Source: Hyperoodon ampullatus
Lineage: Eukaryota; Chordata; Mammalia; Artiodactyla; Ziphiidae
Direction of reading: 5' to 3'
DNA: 64,000 nucleotides
Assembly (NCBI GenBank): GCA_949752795.1
Contig: OX457056.1
Location: 93,890,942-93,954,941, forward strand
Shown here: positions 34,513 through 44,695 of the stretch, piece by piece
How the letters are laid out: every line of letters begins with the position of its first letter
How positions within the stretch are numbered: position 1 is the stretch's first letter
The notes under the pieces: generated by a model
Seen by the model: only the letters and a program-made list of their open reading frames with translations
Told to the model about the DNA's origin: nothing
Databases searched by the model: none
Program-made: the position numbers and the translations under genes

Positions 34513-35842
34513 ATTTTTTTTTTTTTTTTACTTTTTAAAAAAAATTTTAATTTTATATTGGAGTATAGTCAATTAACAATGTTGTGATAGTTTCAGGTGC
34601 ACAGCAAAGTGACTCAGCCATACATATGCATGTATCCATTCTCCGCCAGACTCCCTTCCCATCCAGGCTGCCACATAACATTGAGCAGAGTTCCCTGTGC
34701 TATACAGTAGGTCCTTGTTAGTTATCCATTTTAAATATAGCAGTGTGTACATGTTGATCCCATACTCCCTAACTATCTCTTCCCCTCATCCTTCCCCCCC
34801 CACCCAGTAACCATAAGTTCATTCTCTAAGTCTGTTTCTGTTTTGTAAATAAGTTCATTTATATCATTTCTTTTTAGATTTCACATGTAAGGGATATCAT
34901 GTGATATTTCTCTTTCTCTGTATGACTTACTTCACGCAGTATGACAATCTCTAGGTCCATCCATGTTGCTGTAAATGGCATTATTTCATTCTTTTTAATG
35001 GCTGAGTAATATTCCATTGTATATATGTACCACATCTTCCTTATCCATTCCTCTGTCAATGGACATTTAGGTTGCTTCTATGTCTTGGCTATTGTAAACA
35101 GTGCTGCAATGAACACTGGGGTACATGTATCCTTTTGGACTATGTTTTTCTCCAGATATATGCCCAGGAGTGGGATTGCGGTGTCATATGTTAGTTCTAT
35201 TTTTAGTTTTTTAAGGAACCTCCATACTGAAAGATCAGAAAGAGAAATTCAAGAAACAATCCCATTTACCATTACATCAAAAAGAATAAAATACCTAGGA
35301 ATAAACCTACCTAATGAGACAAAAGACCTGTACTCCAAAAACTATAAGACACTGATGAAAGAAATCGAAGAAGCCGCAAACAGGTGGGAAGATATGTTTG
35401 TGGATTGAAAAAAATCAATATTGTCAAAATGACTATACTACACAAGGCAATCTACAGATTCAATGCAATCCCTATTAAATTACCAATGTCATTTTCACAG
35501 AACTAGAACAAAAAATCTTAAAATTTGTATGGAGACACAAAAGACCCCAAATAGCCAAAGCAATATTGAGAAAGAAAAATGGAGCTGGAGGAATCAAGCT
35601 CCCTGACTTCAGACTATAAGACAAAACTATAGTCATCAAAAAAATTATGGTACTGACACAAAAATAGAAATATAGATCAGTGGAACAGTATAGAAAGCCC
35701 AGAAATAAACCCATGCACCTATGGTTAATTAATCTATGACAAAGGAGGCAAGACTACACAATGGTGGAAAGACAGTCTCTTCAACAAGTGATGCTGGGAA
35801 AACTGGCCAGCTACATGTAAAAAAATGTAATGGAATTTTTTT
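34513..35842. mobile_element. L1 with 5' inversion (twin-primed), with target-site duplication
   Basis: 34513-35229 is antisense: poly-T, artiodactyl 3' UTR, then the end of ORF2, with the minus frame giving [12 protein letters not shown]. At 35229/35230 the orientation flips. From there the + strand reads earlier ORF2 sequence ([18 protein letters not shown], then 'ggaatcaagctccctgacttc') to 35842. The flanks AATATAATGGA (34502-34512) and AATGTAATGGA (ending near 35854) form an 11-base target-site duplication with one mismatch. The host L1M resumes in phase on the far side. The inverted frame is broken and dead. Confidence 0.85.
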
Positions 35843-36043
35843 TAAAAGCAGAGAGGAAATAATCACCAACCTAGATCGATATTATCATATGACTCAGCAA
35901 TTCCACTCCTGGGTATATACCTGGAAAAAACAAAAACAATAATTCAAAAAGATACATGCACCCCAATGTTCATAGCAGCATTATTTACACTTGCCAAGAT
36001 ATGGAAGCAACTTAAGTGCCCATCAACAGATAAATGTGTAAAG

Positions 36044-36045
<2 letters not shown>

Positions 36046-36076
<31 letters not shown>
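36046..36076. repeat. (CA)n microsatellite
   Basis: About 15 CA units inside the end of the old L1M ORF2. Confidence 0.97.
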
Positions 36077-36078
<2 letters not shown>

Positions 36079-36290
36079 TGGAATACTACTCAGCTATAAA
36101 AAAGAAAAATTTTGCCATTTGCAGCAACATGGAGGGCATACATTGTACCAATATCAGTTTCCTAGTTTTGACATTGTTCCATAATTATGTAAGGTATAAT
36201 CACTGGGGGAAACTGAATGAAGGGTATGTGGGACCGCTCTACTATTTTTGAAACTTCCTGTGACTTTATAATTTTTTCAAACTAAAAAAC

Positions 36291-37009
36291 CTATTAAGCC
36301 CTTATTTTGCCAAGTTTTTGGCAGAAAGGATGGACAAAACAGGGCTTTAGAAAATCCTGCCACCTGGATAACTTTATAATCCTTTTGGGAGAATAGGTAA
36401 GACTCAAATATAGTAAAGATAGAAATAACCACCAAAAAAAGGGTTGCAGCTATATGAGTAGTGCTACGGTTACAAAGTCCTTACAGTGCCAAGATCCGAG
36501 TATTGAGTCTTTCAAATAACAATTTTAAATGCCAACTGTTGGAAAAACAGCCTTGGTTCAATGTCAAATTCATGCAGTCAAGGTAGAAAGTAGGGTATCC
36601 CCAATATTAGACCAAACGGCCTTGCCCCAGAACAGCTCTCAGTTTTCTGCAGGGAAAATTATCTAAAATAGATCTTGCCACATATAACATTCATGTGCTA
36701 AGTGGCATACCTTTTCCATAGCTGATCACCACTTGCCCACCAGGCCACTTGCCAACCTGAGTAATAGGGTGTAACCCTGGGCACCAGTCCTGGTCACTAG
36801 GCCAGCTGCCCATGTTCTGGGAGGACCTCCACAGACACACAAATTATGCAGACCCTCCCCGACAGAGAGCAATCCATCACTTCTTGAGTACCGTTCCCCT
36901 CTTATTTTGGTGAGACTGATGTTACCAAGATCTCATGTTTTCCTTGCCACTGAGCCATTAGAGATTTCTGTTCTTTGTTCACCCCTTTCTTTTCTTAACA
37001 AATTAAAAG
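36291..37009. other. Unassigned stretch
   Basis: No repeat family or coding signal recognised between two old L1 copies. The frame at 36907-37104 runs into the next L1. Confidence 0.45.
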
Positions 37010-38130
37010 AAATTTATTATGAAATATTCTGTGCCTACCATGGAATATGTGTAATATATGTAAAGTCACTGGCCAACAGAAGATTCCCAACATTAAAAAT
37101 ATGATTATAACTGGCTGTGTCTTTCTCCCCTTTTCCCACCCTCCTGCCTTCCCCTCAAACATAACCACTCTTCTGAATTTCGTGTTATCATCTCTTGCTT
37201 TTTAAAAATAGTAGACTACAATGTAGGTATCCCCAAACAATGGTGCTCAGCTGTGTTTGCATTTAGCATATGTGTTTTTGCTAATATGGATTGTGCTTCT
37301 TTCTAATAACAGTCTTATACATGTCTCCTAGAGCACATACGCAAGAGTTTCCACACTTCCACTTGAAGTGGAATTGCTGGGTCATAGAAATGTGATCTTC
37401 ACTTGTTTCAGATAGTGCCAAGTTGTTTTCCAAAGAAATTGTACTAGTTTACAGCCTAACAGCAGTATATAAGATTCGGCTTTTCCACATCCTCACCAAC
37501 ACAGTATTATCAGACTTCATCATTTATTTTTCATCTAGTAGATGTAAAATGATATCTCATTATGATGATTTTAATTTTCATTTCCCTGATTGTCAAGAAA
37601 GTTAAGAATCTTTTGGGAATTCCCTGGAGGTCCAGTGGTTAGGACTCCATGCTTTCAAAGCTGAGGCTTTAGTCACTGGTCGGGGGAACTAAGATCCCAC
37701 AAGACGTGTGACACGTCAAAAAAAAAAAAAGAATCTTTTAATATCTTGAATAGTCATCTATATTTCTTTTTGTGAACTACCTTATCATGTTTTTTGGATA
37801 TTTTTTCATTGGGTTGCAGCCATTCTTTGATTATTCTTCATCCTAGTCCTTTGTCAGATGTGGTATCAAGATTTTCTCTGAGTTTGTGGCTTATCTTTAT
37901 GATATTTTCAGCAAGCAAAAGTTATTAATTTTAATGAAGTGAAATTTGTTCATTTTTCCCTTTTCGGTTTATGCTTTTGGTGTCTTTCAAGTCCATAGAG
38001 AAGGAGGAATTCATTGTGAAAGGGAAAACTTTAAATCTTTTAGAAGAAAGTACAGGAGAATATCTTTATGACCTTTGGGTAGGGAAGGATTTCTTAAGAC
38101 CCCAAAAGTGCTAATCATAAACCATTGCTA
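37010..38130. mobile_element. Old L1 (L1ME-like) with 5' inversion, split by a SINE
   Basis: 37010-37990 is antisense 3' UTR and the end of ORF2: 'tcttatacatgtctcctagagcac', 'gtggaattgctgggtcatag' and 'gcaaaagttattaattttaatgaagt'. From about 38010 the + strand reads upstream ORF2 sequence ('tttaaatcttttagaagaaagtacagg', 'gacctttgggtagggaaggatttctta') to about 38130. The change of orientation within one copy is the mark of twin priming. A SINE at 37615-37728 interrupts it. Confidence 0.75.
37615..37728 (+). mobile_element. Short CHR-type tRNA SINE, sense
   Basis: The head is 'gggaattccctggaggtccagtgg' in place of the usual 'cctggtggtcc', the body has 'gggggaactaagatcccac', and an A tail follows. 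The 11-base repeat aagaatctttt at 37604-37614 and 37729-37739 is the target-site duplication. Confidence 0.93.
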
Positions 38131-39725
38131 TGTTAACAAACATTTTTAATGATTGTGAGGATAAGACAGGAGGATAAGCTGAGCTCCAGCCACTGTTGTT
38201 TAATTATTTTCCCTAGAGAAAAACACTGCTCTGAGCTGTGCTGAAGGGGTGGTTTCAGAACAATAGGCTGTTGGGACAGCCAGGGCCACTGCCTCTGTCC
38301 AAATTCCCATCCTTCTCCCCCCGGCACAGGCCACCACCTTCCCAGAAGGGAGGCACAGGGACCCACAGCAGTTTCTTCACCTTTAATTCTTCTTTGTTAC
38401 TAGAGCTGATGGGGGTCTGTTTCCGCTAATCTTAACTGTGGCAAAATGCTCCAGGATGTCTATTCTTCTGGTTACATATGGAATTTCCTGGACTTCAGTT
38501 GATTGCTTGGGATGGGGGCTGATTAGATGCAGCTATTTCCAGGCATCCTTGCTTTTTCTTTCCTGAAAAACCATTGTGTTAGCAACATATTTTTAGGTGG
38601 GGCTACATTATTCCCATACATTTTCTTTTCTTTTTCACCATACAATTTCAAAGCAAGTTTTCTTCCAAAAACAAAAAAAAAGAAGTAGCGTCAAGGGCTA
38701 CTTTCAACAGTCCTATTCTTTATAACACTATTTGTGTAATCCTTGCAATATTGTACTTCTACAATTTTTATCATTTTAAGGCCCATTTTTTCCCCTGTGC
38801 AATCTCATGAGGCTTCCCTCCCTTCTCCCCTCCTTTCCCATACATCTATTTATGGATCATTAGCCCCTTCTCCATCAACACCTTCTCAGCTTAGCTGAAT
38901 GCTCCAGGGAGACTTGGCTGGTGTGAGGCTCTCTCATGATGAATGGGTTTCTTTTCACTCTTCCTAATGGGCTGGCTTCCACTAAGGGCAGCTAATTTCT
39001 TTGTAGCTACTTGGAATAGGTAGATTAGGTTACCAGTATTGCTGCTTATCTTCTGAAATCAACGATCCAGTTCACATGATCACCACCTACAAATCTGGGG
39101 AAACTGTTACACAGAAGCCCTAGTAATTGATTAGTGGGTACTTCCTGAAATGAATCATTTACAAGACAATGCTTTGGTTCCCAGAGTATTTGTGAGGCAA
39201 TTAAGACCTAGTGGGTTGCTTATTTGTTGACTGTTGGAGGATGGTCACTTATTCCTGGTGTAACGTCTGAATCTTACCCCCATTTTCTCAGTATTCTGGC
39301 CACCAGCTCTTTCTCATTTCTTTGTCCTGTGCTTCTATCTGAAACCATCTCAGGTAGATGCTTGTGAAACAGCTGATCTTGAGTTTCCATCTGCCTTGGT
39401 TTGGATGGCACTGAAATGGCATGGATGTTTTGATCCCTGAAGCAAATTGTAGCCAGGATCTGCCTTCTACCTTGCCTTCCCAGGTTCGACCAATCACGTC
39501 AGAGGAAAAGTGAAGGGGATGCACGGGTAGAGGACAGAGTGCCCCGCCTCTCCTCCTGAGACCTGGATGGCCATGGGGCATGCCGACAGAGAATGGCTGC
39601 TCTCCAGCTTGAGGGGCTGCTTGAGGCTGGAATCCTTGGTTCTCTACGCATAAGGTATTTATGACTTTGTGTATGCCAGGCACTGAAATTGCAGACTGTG
39701 CCTTAAAATCTGGGTGGACCGGAAG
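38131..39725. other. Repeat-poor stretch, no gene seen
   Basis: About 1.6 kb with no repeat I can name. The frames at 38133-38366, 38238-38429 and 39288-39683 lack domains. A C-rich patch at 38297-38345 is not CpG-rich. Candidate unique DNA. Confidence 0.45.
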
Positions 39726-39985
39726 TCAGATAATAATCGTTGTTTTACACCAGGCACTTTCTGTGCACAAGGTGATTCATGCTAAGAGTTTGACTTTCAG
39801 CATCATATTTAATCTTAGAAACATTGTGTGTCCTAGATGTGATCACCCACACAAGAAACCCAAAGCTAGAAGAGGTTGGGTATATTTTCTAGGTCATTCA
39901 ACAAATAAGTGAAGAAATTCGATTCAAATGTAGATTTATCTAACTCAGTAAGGTGCTTTTAACCACGACACTGTCCTGCCTCCCC
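39726..39985 (-). repeat. MIR, antisense
   Basis: 'caccaggcactttctgtgcac', 'atcatatttaatcttagaaac', 'gaaacccaaagctagaagagg' and 'ttttaaccacgacactgtcctgcc' are reversed MIR blocks, near full length. Confidence 0.8.
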
Positions 39986-40174
39986 CTTAAAAGAAATAAA
40001 TGATAGGCTAGAATTACATGGTATAACTGAAAAGAGGTTACAGAAAGGTAGGTTCACGGTAGGCTGGAGTAGTCAAGGGCTATAAAGCAGAAGGGAGGGG
40101 TCCACAGAGAGCATCTAATCCCATGTTTCTCAAACTCTTTTTTTAAAGTTGTGGTAAAAAAAAAATGTAATATT

Positions 40175-40268
40175 AAAAAAATATGGAATGCTTCATGTGT
40201 TTGCACAGGTGCCATGTTAATCTTCTCTGTATCTTTCCAATTTTAGTATATGTACTGCCAGGGAGTAC
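40175..40268 (-). pseudogene. RNU6 (pseudogene): U6 spliceosomal snRNA pseudogene
   Basis: On the minus strand the segment reads as U6: the 5' stem region is decayed, then 'tatactaaaattgga', 'acagagaagattaacatgg' and, after a gap of about a dozen bases, 'gaagcattccatat' and an A/T tail. The ACAGAGA box, which pairs with the 5' splice site in a working spliceosome, is intact. The following AGC catalytic triad is changed to AAC, and the segment between it and the 3' end is shortened. No proximal TATA or PSE spacing was recognised upstream (about 40290-40340), so this is a dead retrocopy. U6 RNA is a frequent passenger of L1 machinery. Confidence 0.9.
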
Positions 40269-40477
40269 TCTTAAAGTTTTTAACTTACAACCTATAACAT
40301 GACATTTATTTTACATTATGACCCAGTAACAAAATTTTACTTCACAATACTTGCCCTATTCTATGCAGTGCACTCCACTTTTCTATTATGTTTTACATCA
40401 TTCTTTAAAGATAATTCTGGTCATGGCCTATTAAATAGACTTTATGGACTACAAATCCTGATCTAAAAACCTCAACC

Positions 40478-40655
40478 GATGGGGACGTTGAGGCCCAGAG
40501 ATGCGTTGAGTACCTAGCACGATGTCTTGAAAATATTAATCCCAAGTGTCTTTGCTTTATCTCCTTATGTGACCCAGTACACGCGTGTAGCACCTCAGTG
40601 GCAGAGCTGGGATAGAATCCAGATTTCCTGATTCCCAGTCCAGGCTTTTTCAGTC
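40478..40655 (-). repeat. MIR, antisense, with an internal insertion
   Basis: 'acgttgaggcccagagatgcg' and 'cagtggcagagctgggatagaatcc' are reversed MIR blocks separated by about 70 bases that do not belong. Confidence 0.7.
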
Positions 40656-40861
40656 AAGGAAAGTTTGTCAAAGGGGAGGGACTCTCCCATGGCAGGGTTT
40701 CTTCCCAGGCACCGGTAGAAATAGGAGGAAACAGAGCAGCTGTGGGACACGGACACAGCCTCCACAATGGGCCTAGTTGAATCGCACAGGGTGTTAGAAC
40801 AAGGCTGTCTAATTCCAAAGCCCATGCTCCTTCTGTGGTTGTCTCTCTTGTTTGCTCAGTA

Positions 40862-40985
40862 AAATTACCTGGGAGCTCTTCAATAATACTTATGCCCAGG
40901 TGACACTTGGATCCAATAATTAAATCCAATGATTTAGGATGAGGGGTTGCCTAAAAAGCTTCCCCAGGTGATTTTACTAGAGAGC
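40862..40985 (+). repeat. MER5-like hAT element
   Basis: 'attacctgggagctcttcaa' near the left and 'gcttccccaggtgatttta' near the right match the mirrored ends of the MER5 family of non-autonomous hAT elements. It is diverged. Confidence 0.65.
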
Positions 40986-41061
40986 TACTGCCTCAATGCA
41001 GTGTAGAAGGTATCCCTTAAAACCCTTCCTGCTCATCCTTCAAGCCTCAGCCAAAATTACC

Positions 41062-41290
41062 ACATGTAAACTAGATAGCTAGTGGGAAGCAGCCACATGG
41101 CACAGGGAGATCAGCTCGGTGCTCTGTGACCACCTAGAAGGGTGGGATAGGGAGGGTGGGAGGGAGACACAAGAGGGAGGAGATATGGGGATATATGTAT
41201 ACGTATAGCTGATTCACTTTGTGATACAGCAGAAACTAACACACCATCGTAAAGCAATTTTACTCCAATAAAGATGTTTTTTAAAAAATG
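41062..41290 (+). mobile_element. Cetacean-type L1 3' end, 5'-truncated, sense
   Basis: 'agctagtgggaagcagccacatgg', 'gagatcagctcggtgctctgtgacc', 'gggtgggatagggagggtggg' and 'ctccaataaagatgtt' followed by an A-rich end. This is the same 3' UTR type as the large L1 at 30029-33757, read in sense. Confidence 0.9.
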
Positions 41291-41348
41291 ACCCCCTCCC
41301 AGGCCCATGGAGTCCTGACTCAAATTCATAATCAAAAAGTAACTGCCT

Positions 41349-41550
41349 GGACTTCCCTGGTGGCGCAGTGGTTGAGAGTCCGCCTGCCGATGCAGGGGAC
41401 GCGGGTTCGTGCCCCGGTCTGGGAAGATCCCACATGCCGCGCGGAGCGGCTGGGCCCGTGAGCCATGGCCGCTGGGCCTGCGTGTCCGGAGCCTGTGCTC
41501 CGCAATGGGAGAGGCCACAACAGTGAGAGGCCCGCGTACCGCAAAAGAAG
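41349..41550 (+). mobile_element. CHR-type SINE (cetacean GC-rich form), sense
   Basis: The head 'ggacttccctggtggcgcagtgg' holds the A-box and 'ggttcgtgcc' the B-box of a tRNA-type pol III promoter. The body reads 'gagccatggccgctgggcc' and ends 'gtaccgcaaaagaag'. agtaactgcct precedes (41338-41348) and follows (41551-41561) it. It is close to the family consensus, hence young. Confidence 0.96.
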
Positions 41551-41564
41551 AGTAACTGCCTTTT

Positions 41565-41846
41565 GTATGGATACCAAGGGGGAAAGGGGTGGGTTGGGAG
41601 GAATTGGGAGAGTGGGATTGACACATATACATTATTGATACTATGTATAAAATAGACAACTGATGGGAACATACTATAATAGCACAGGGAACTCTACCTA
41701 ATGCACTGTGGTAACCTAAATGGGAGGGAAGTCCAAAAGGGGAGGGATATCTGTATGTGTATGGCTGATTTATTTTGTTGTGCAGTGGAGGCTAACACAA
41801 CATTGTAAAGCAACCATATTCCAATAAGAATTAATTTGGAAAAAAA
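41565..41846 (+). mobile_element. Artiodactyl-type L1 3' end, 5'-truncated, sense
   Basis: 'ataccaagggggaaaggggtggg', 'agcacagggaactctacctaatgc' and 'acacaacattgtaaagcaacc' lead to an A run. The sequence agtaactgcct stands at both ends (41551-41561 and 41847-41857), so it shares its target site with the SINE just before it. Confidence 0.9.
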
Positions 41847-42274
41847 AGTAACTGCCTTTCTTTTCTTGTATTCATCTAGCAGTCACAGATCCTCACATCC
41901 TGTGTTTGTCTCCTCTGTTACATGATGCTCGGACTGCATCCAGAGCTTATACCTTACTTATCTTTGTATCCAAGTGTGTAACAAATATTTACAGAATGCC
42001 CTTTGCTCAGATGGCTCTTCTTCCCCAAACCACCCAGACCTCTGAGATCTACTCTGATTCAGCTGTAACTCCTAATGAGGATGATGAAAATTCTCCCCCC
42101 GATCAGTCCTACCTAGGACAAGAAGGGCACTCACTCTAGGAGCTGCAGAATCCTGACTGGTGAAAACAGTCGCTAAAGGCAGTGAGACTGCAGCATCCCT
42201 TCTCGTGTGGCTGGGCTTTCTCTCCCACGCATTCCCCTCCAGCCGTCTCCTCCAGATTTTCAGATTTCTGACAA

Positions 42275-42425
42275 GGCAGTGTGGTCCAGTGTTCAGAACC
42301 CTGGACAGGAAGTGGGAAAGACGGACTTCCTGTCCTGGTCATGACCGTCAGTGTGTCCTGCAATAAGCCCTCACTTTTCCGTTTTGTTAGCTGGGAATGA
42401 CCACGTTCCAAACTCAATTGTCACC
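42275..42425 (+). repeat. MIR, sense
   Basis: 'ggcagtgtggtccagtgttcagaaccctgg' is the MIR head, followed by decayed core sequence. Confidence 0.7.
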
Positions 42426-42429
42426 CTCT

Positions 42430-43340
42430 GTCCCCTTTCCCCTTGGGGATTATATAAGACCTCTTATATATGAAAACAAGCTTTGTTCAGGTCCTTGAGC
42501 TTTTCTGAGGGCAGCTTTGTATAAATATAAGATACCTTTTGTTATTGTTTGCAGCCCAGGGGATTTGTGGAAAGAAGTTGAGAGCCAGTGATGCTCGTTG
42601 TTATAGGCAGAAAATAGCTGCTGGAAAAACAACCTGGTGTGTAGAGCACGATGTTCTTATCGACCAGACAGAATTATCTTTCCCAGGCTGCCATGAACAC
42701 AAAACACCTGGTGCACACATTTCCTGCCCCTTCACATATTTTGAAAGAAAGAGACCTTTACCCTGACCTGTCAAGCAGTGATCTTCATGAACTTCTGTCC
42801 ACAGACTGCGACAGTTATCTTGGCTTGCTGCTGTAGATTTAAATGGTAAACATAGCTGATCGTCACTCATAGGGCATCTTCTCCACATATCACTCAGATC
42901 TTATCAGATCCACACATGTGTTTCTTCTTCCTTAAAATACAGCCCCTGGATGGGCTAAGAGTCAGGGCCTTCCTGACACATCCACCCAACACTGAATTGG
43001 GTGCTGTTGAGAAGATGGGAAACGAAGACTTGATCCTGACCTGGCCATTGATTAAACTCTTTGAAGGGAAAAAATAAATAAATCCACTAAAACCATTTAG
43101 AGAACCATACAAATCTATTCGTAGTAAGATTCACTCCCTTACTTTAAAGACTCAGGTGTTTAAAGAAGGTAGAAATCAGTGTGGAAAAGCTCCCTGGAGG
43201 ATGAGGATGCAATATACATGGAAGGTGCTCAATAATATCAGTTAAGTGAACAAAAGAAACTGGAGATGGGCCTTGAACAACAAAAAGCATTTGAAATGGT
43301 GGACGAAGGGGCAAATAAGCATACTGGGAAAGCCAGAGTT
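42430..43340. other. Unassigned stretch, no gene seen
   Basis: No repeat family named except a possible L2 scrap near 43190-43260 ('aggtgctcaataatatc'). Overlapping frames at 42539-42888 on both strands show no domain. Confidence 0.45.
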
Positions 43341-43344
43341 TAAG

Positions 43345-43560
43345 GATTGACTTTGGAGTGAAGCTGATTGACCTGGGTATGCCACTCACAAACATAAGCT
43401 CTCTAGACTTTACTTTCCTCTTCCATTATAAGTCAGTACTAACAATATCTCTTATCATAGGTTTGGGGGAGAATTAAATGAGATTAATGTAGGCAAAGTT
43501 CTTAGCCCAATACCGGGCATATGGTGACTGTTAAACGTTTATTTATTGTTATTGTTGTTA
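43345..43560 (+). repeat. MIR, sense
   Basis: 'gcttttgtgag'-like core is weak, but 'tgggggagaattaaatgagattaatg' and 'cccaataccgggcatatgg' follow the MIR tail in order. Confidence 0.7.
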
Positions 43561-44309
43561 TAAGTACTAGGGAAAATACAAAGACAGGAATTGCTCAGTC
43601 TGAAAATCTGAAAATATTTTCGCCTTAATAAAATAATCAGAATACTTGGCATTAAGTGATACTGATGTAAATTTGAGCAGCCAGCACCTGCCTATTGCAG
43701 TGTTGGAAAGAAAATGTATATTTATGCATCCCTCAAGCTCTGATTTTCTGCCTCTTTCCTTTCTTTCAGCACCTTTCCCCATCCCCACTACCCCCATATC
43801 CCCATGGCACCACAGAGAGCCCACAATCTCTCTTCTTTGCCCTCTTCTCCCTGCCAATACCCACCTTCTCTCCTAGCCTGGTGAGAGACTGGTGAGTCAT
43901 AAGGATGGACATGCAACTGTAGCTTTTCAGGCAATCATGACAGGCTATGGGTTCTGGGGACAGAGCTTCTCTTGAACATTTCTTGATGCTATCAAGTCAA
44001 ATATAGACAGCTAACCACCTCTAACACAAGAAGTGCTCAGCAGGAGAATTTTGAGTTCCTTTACAGATCAAATTTTCAAGAGAGGAAAACTTAGGAATTC
44101 TTCATTTTCTTCCTTGAAGAGACATGGATTGGACCACAGCACCATAGCTAAGCCATGATGTCACAGGTCATTAGGGCTGTCGGTAGCTGCACACAAGAGC
44201 CTGATGCAGGTATCTGCTTGTCGAGCCGTGAGCTCCCACTCCTCTCCCTGCCCAGTGTTGACCATCATATTCCTACTGAAATGGTCTTGGTCTCATTTCC
44301 AGGTTCATA
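43561..44309. other. Unassigned stretch
   Basis: No family or coding signal recognised. The two nested plus frames at 43646-43895 are in C/T-rich sequence and look like chance. Confidence 0.4.
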
Positions 44310-44695
44310 AGGCTCTCTTGGCTTCAAATTACCTACAGTATAAAACCCAAACTTCTCATCCTGGCAGATAATCCATCCCCTTCACCTCCATCCCTGCCTT
44401 CTTCTCTGCCTTCTCCTCATCTCCTGCTGTGATAAACTTCTCCCAAGTGCGCCCCCCAACACCACACGCTTTCAGGTCATTGTCCTTTGATCGGAACCAT
44501 TTCCCTAACCTTCACCTAGTCAACTCTTGCCCATTCTACCAGAACCAACTCCAATATCATTTCCAAAGTCAAAACTATCATCTCTTCACCAGCCTTTGGA
44601 TTCTACAGTTCTTTGTTCTGGGTTGCTTGGACTCCAAAAGTTTAGCATATAGTAGATGCTTGAGAAATATTTCTTGAAAGAATAAATGAGTTCTG
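44310..44695 (+). mobile_element. L2 3' region, sense
   Basis: 'agtataaaacccaaacttctc', 'ttcaggtcattgtcctttgatc' and 'agtagatgcttgagaaatatttcttg' follow the L2 3' layout with strong decay. Confidence 0.65.

Larger units (their letters stand above)
29165..36290 (+). mobile_element. Ancient L1M copy, sense; host of two later insertions
   Basis: The old element survives in pieces. 29165-30028 is its 5' part, with 'agcagaaataacaaatagtgagatt' and 'attagaattatcaattaag'. 34060-34512 is the C-terminal ORF1 region, with 'caggataaataaaaagaaata', 'aaaggaacaaattaggttgac' and 'gatttcccagtaggcac'. 35843-36290 continues with 'atcaccaacctaga' and then jumps to the end of ORF2 and the 3' UTR, ending 'tttttcaaactaaaaaacc'. 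Most of ORF2 is missing at the jump near 35875. It is interrupted by the L1/SINE composite (30029-34052) and the twin-primed L1 (34513-35842). Confidence 0.7.
41020..41990 (+). mobile_element. L2 3' end, sense, split by three retroposons
   Basis: 'tcatccttcaagcctcagccaaaattacc' (41034-41060) and 'gtttgtctcctctgttacatg...tatctttgtatccaag' (41902-41972) are consecutive parts of an L2 3' end. Between them lie two L1 3' ends and a SINE. Confidence 0.6.

Noticed and set aside
41349..41550. Possible functional tRNA gene (A-box and B-box present)
   Set aside because: The boxes belong to the tRNA-derived head of a SINE. The cloverleaf is not preserved and a SINE body and A-rich end follow.
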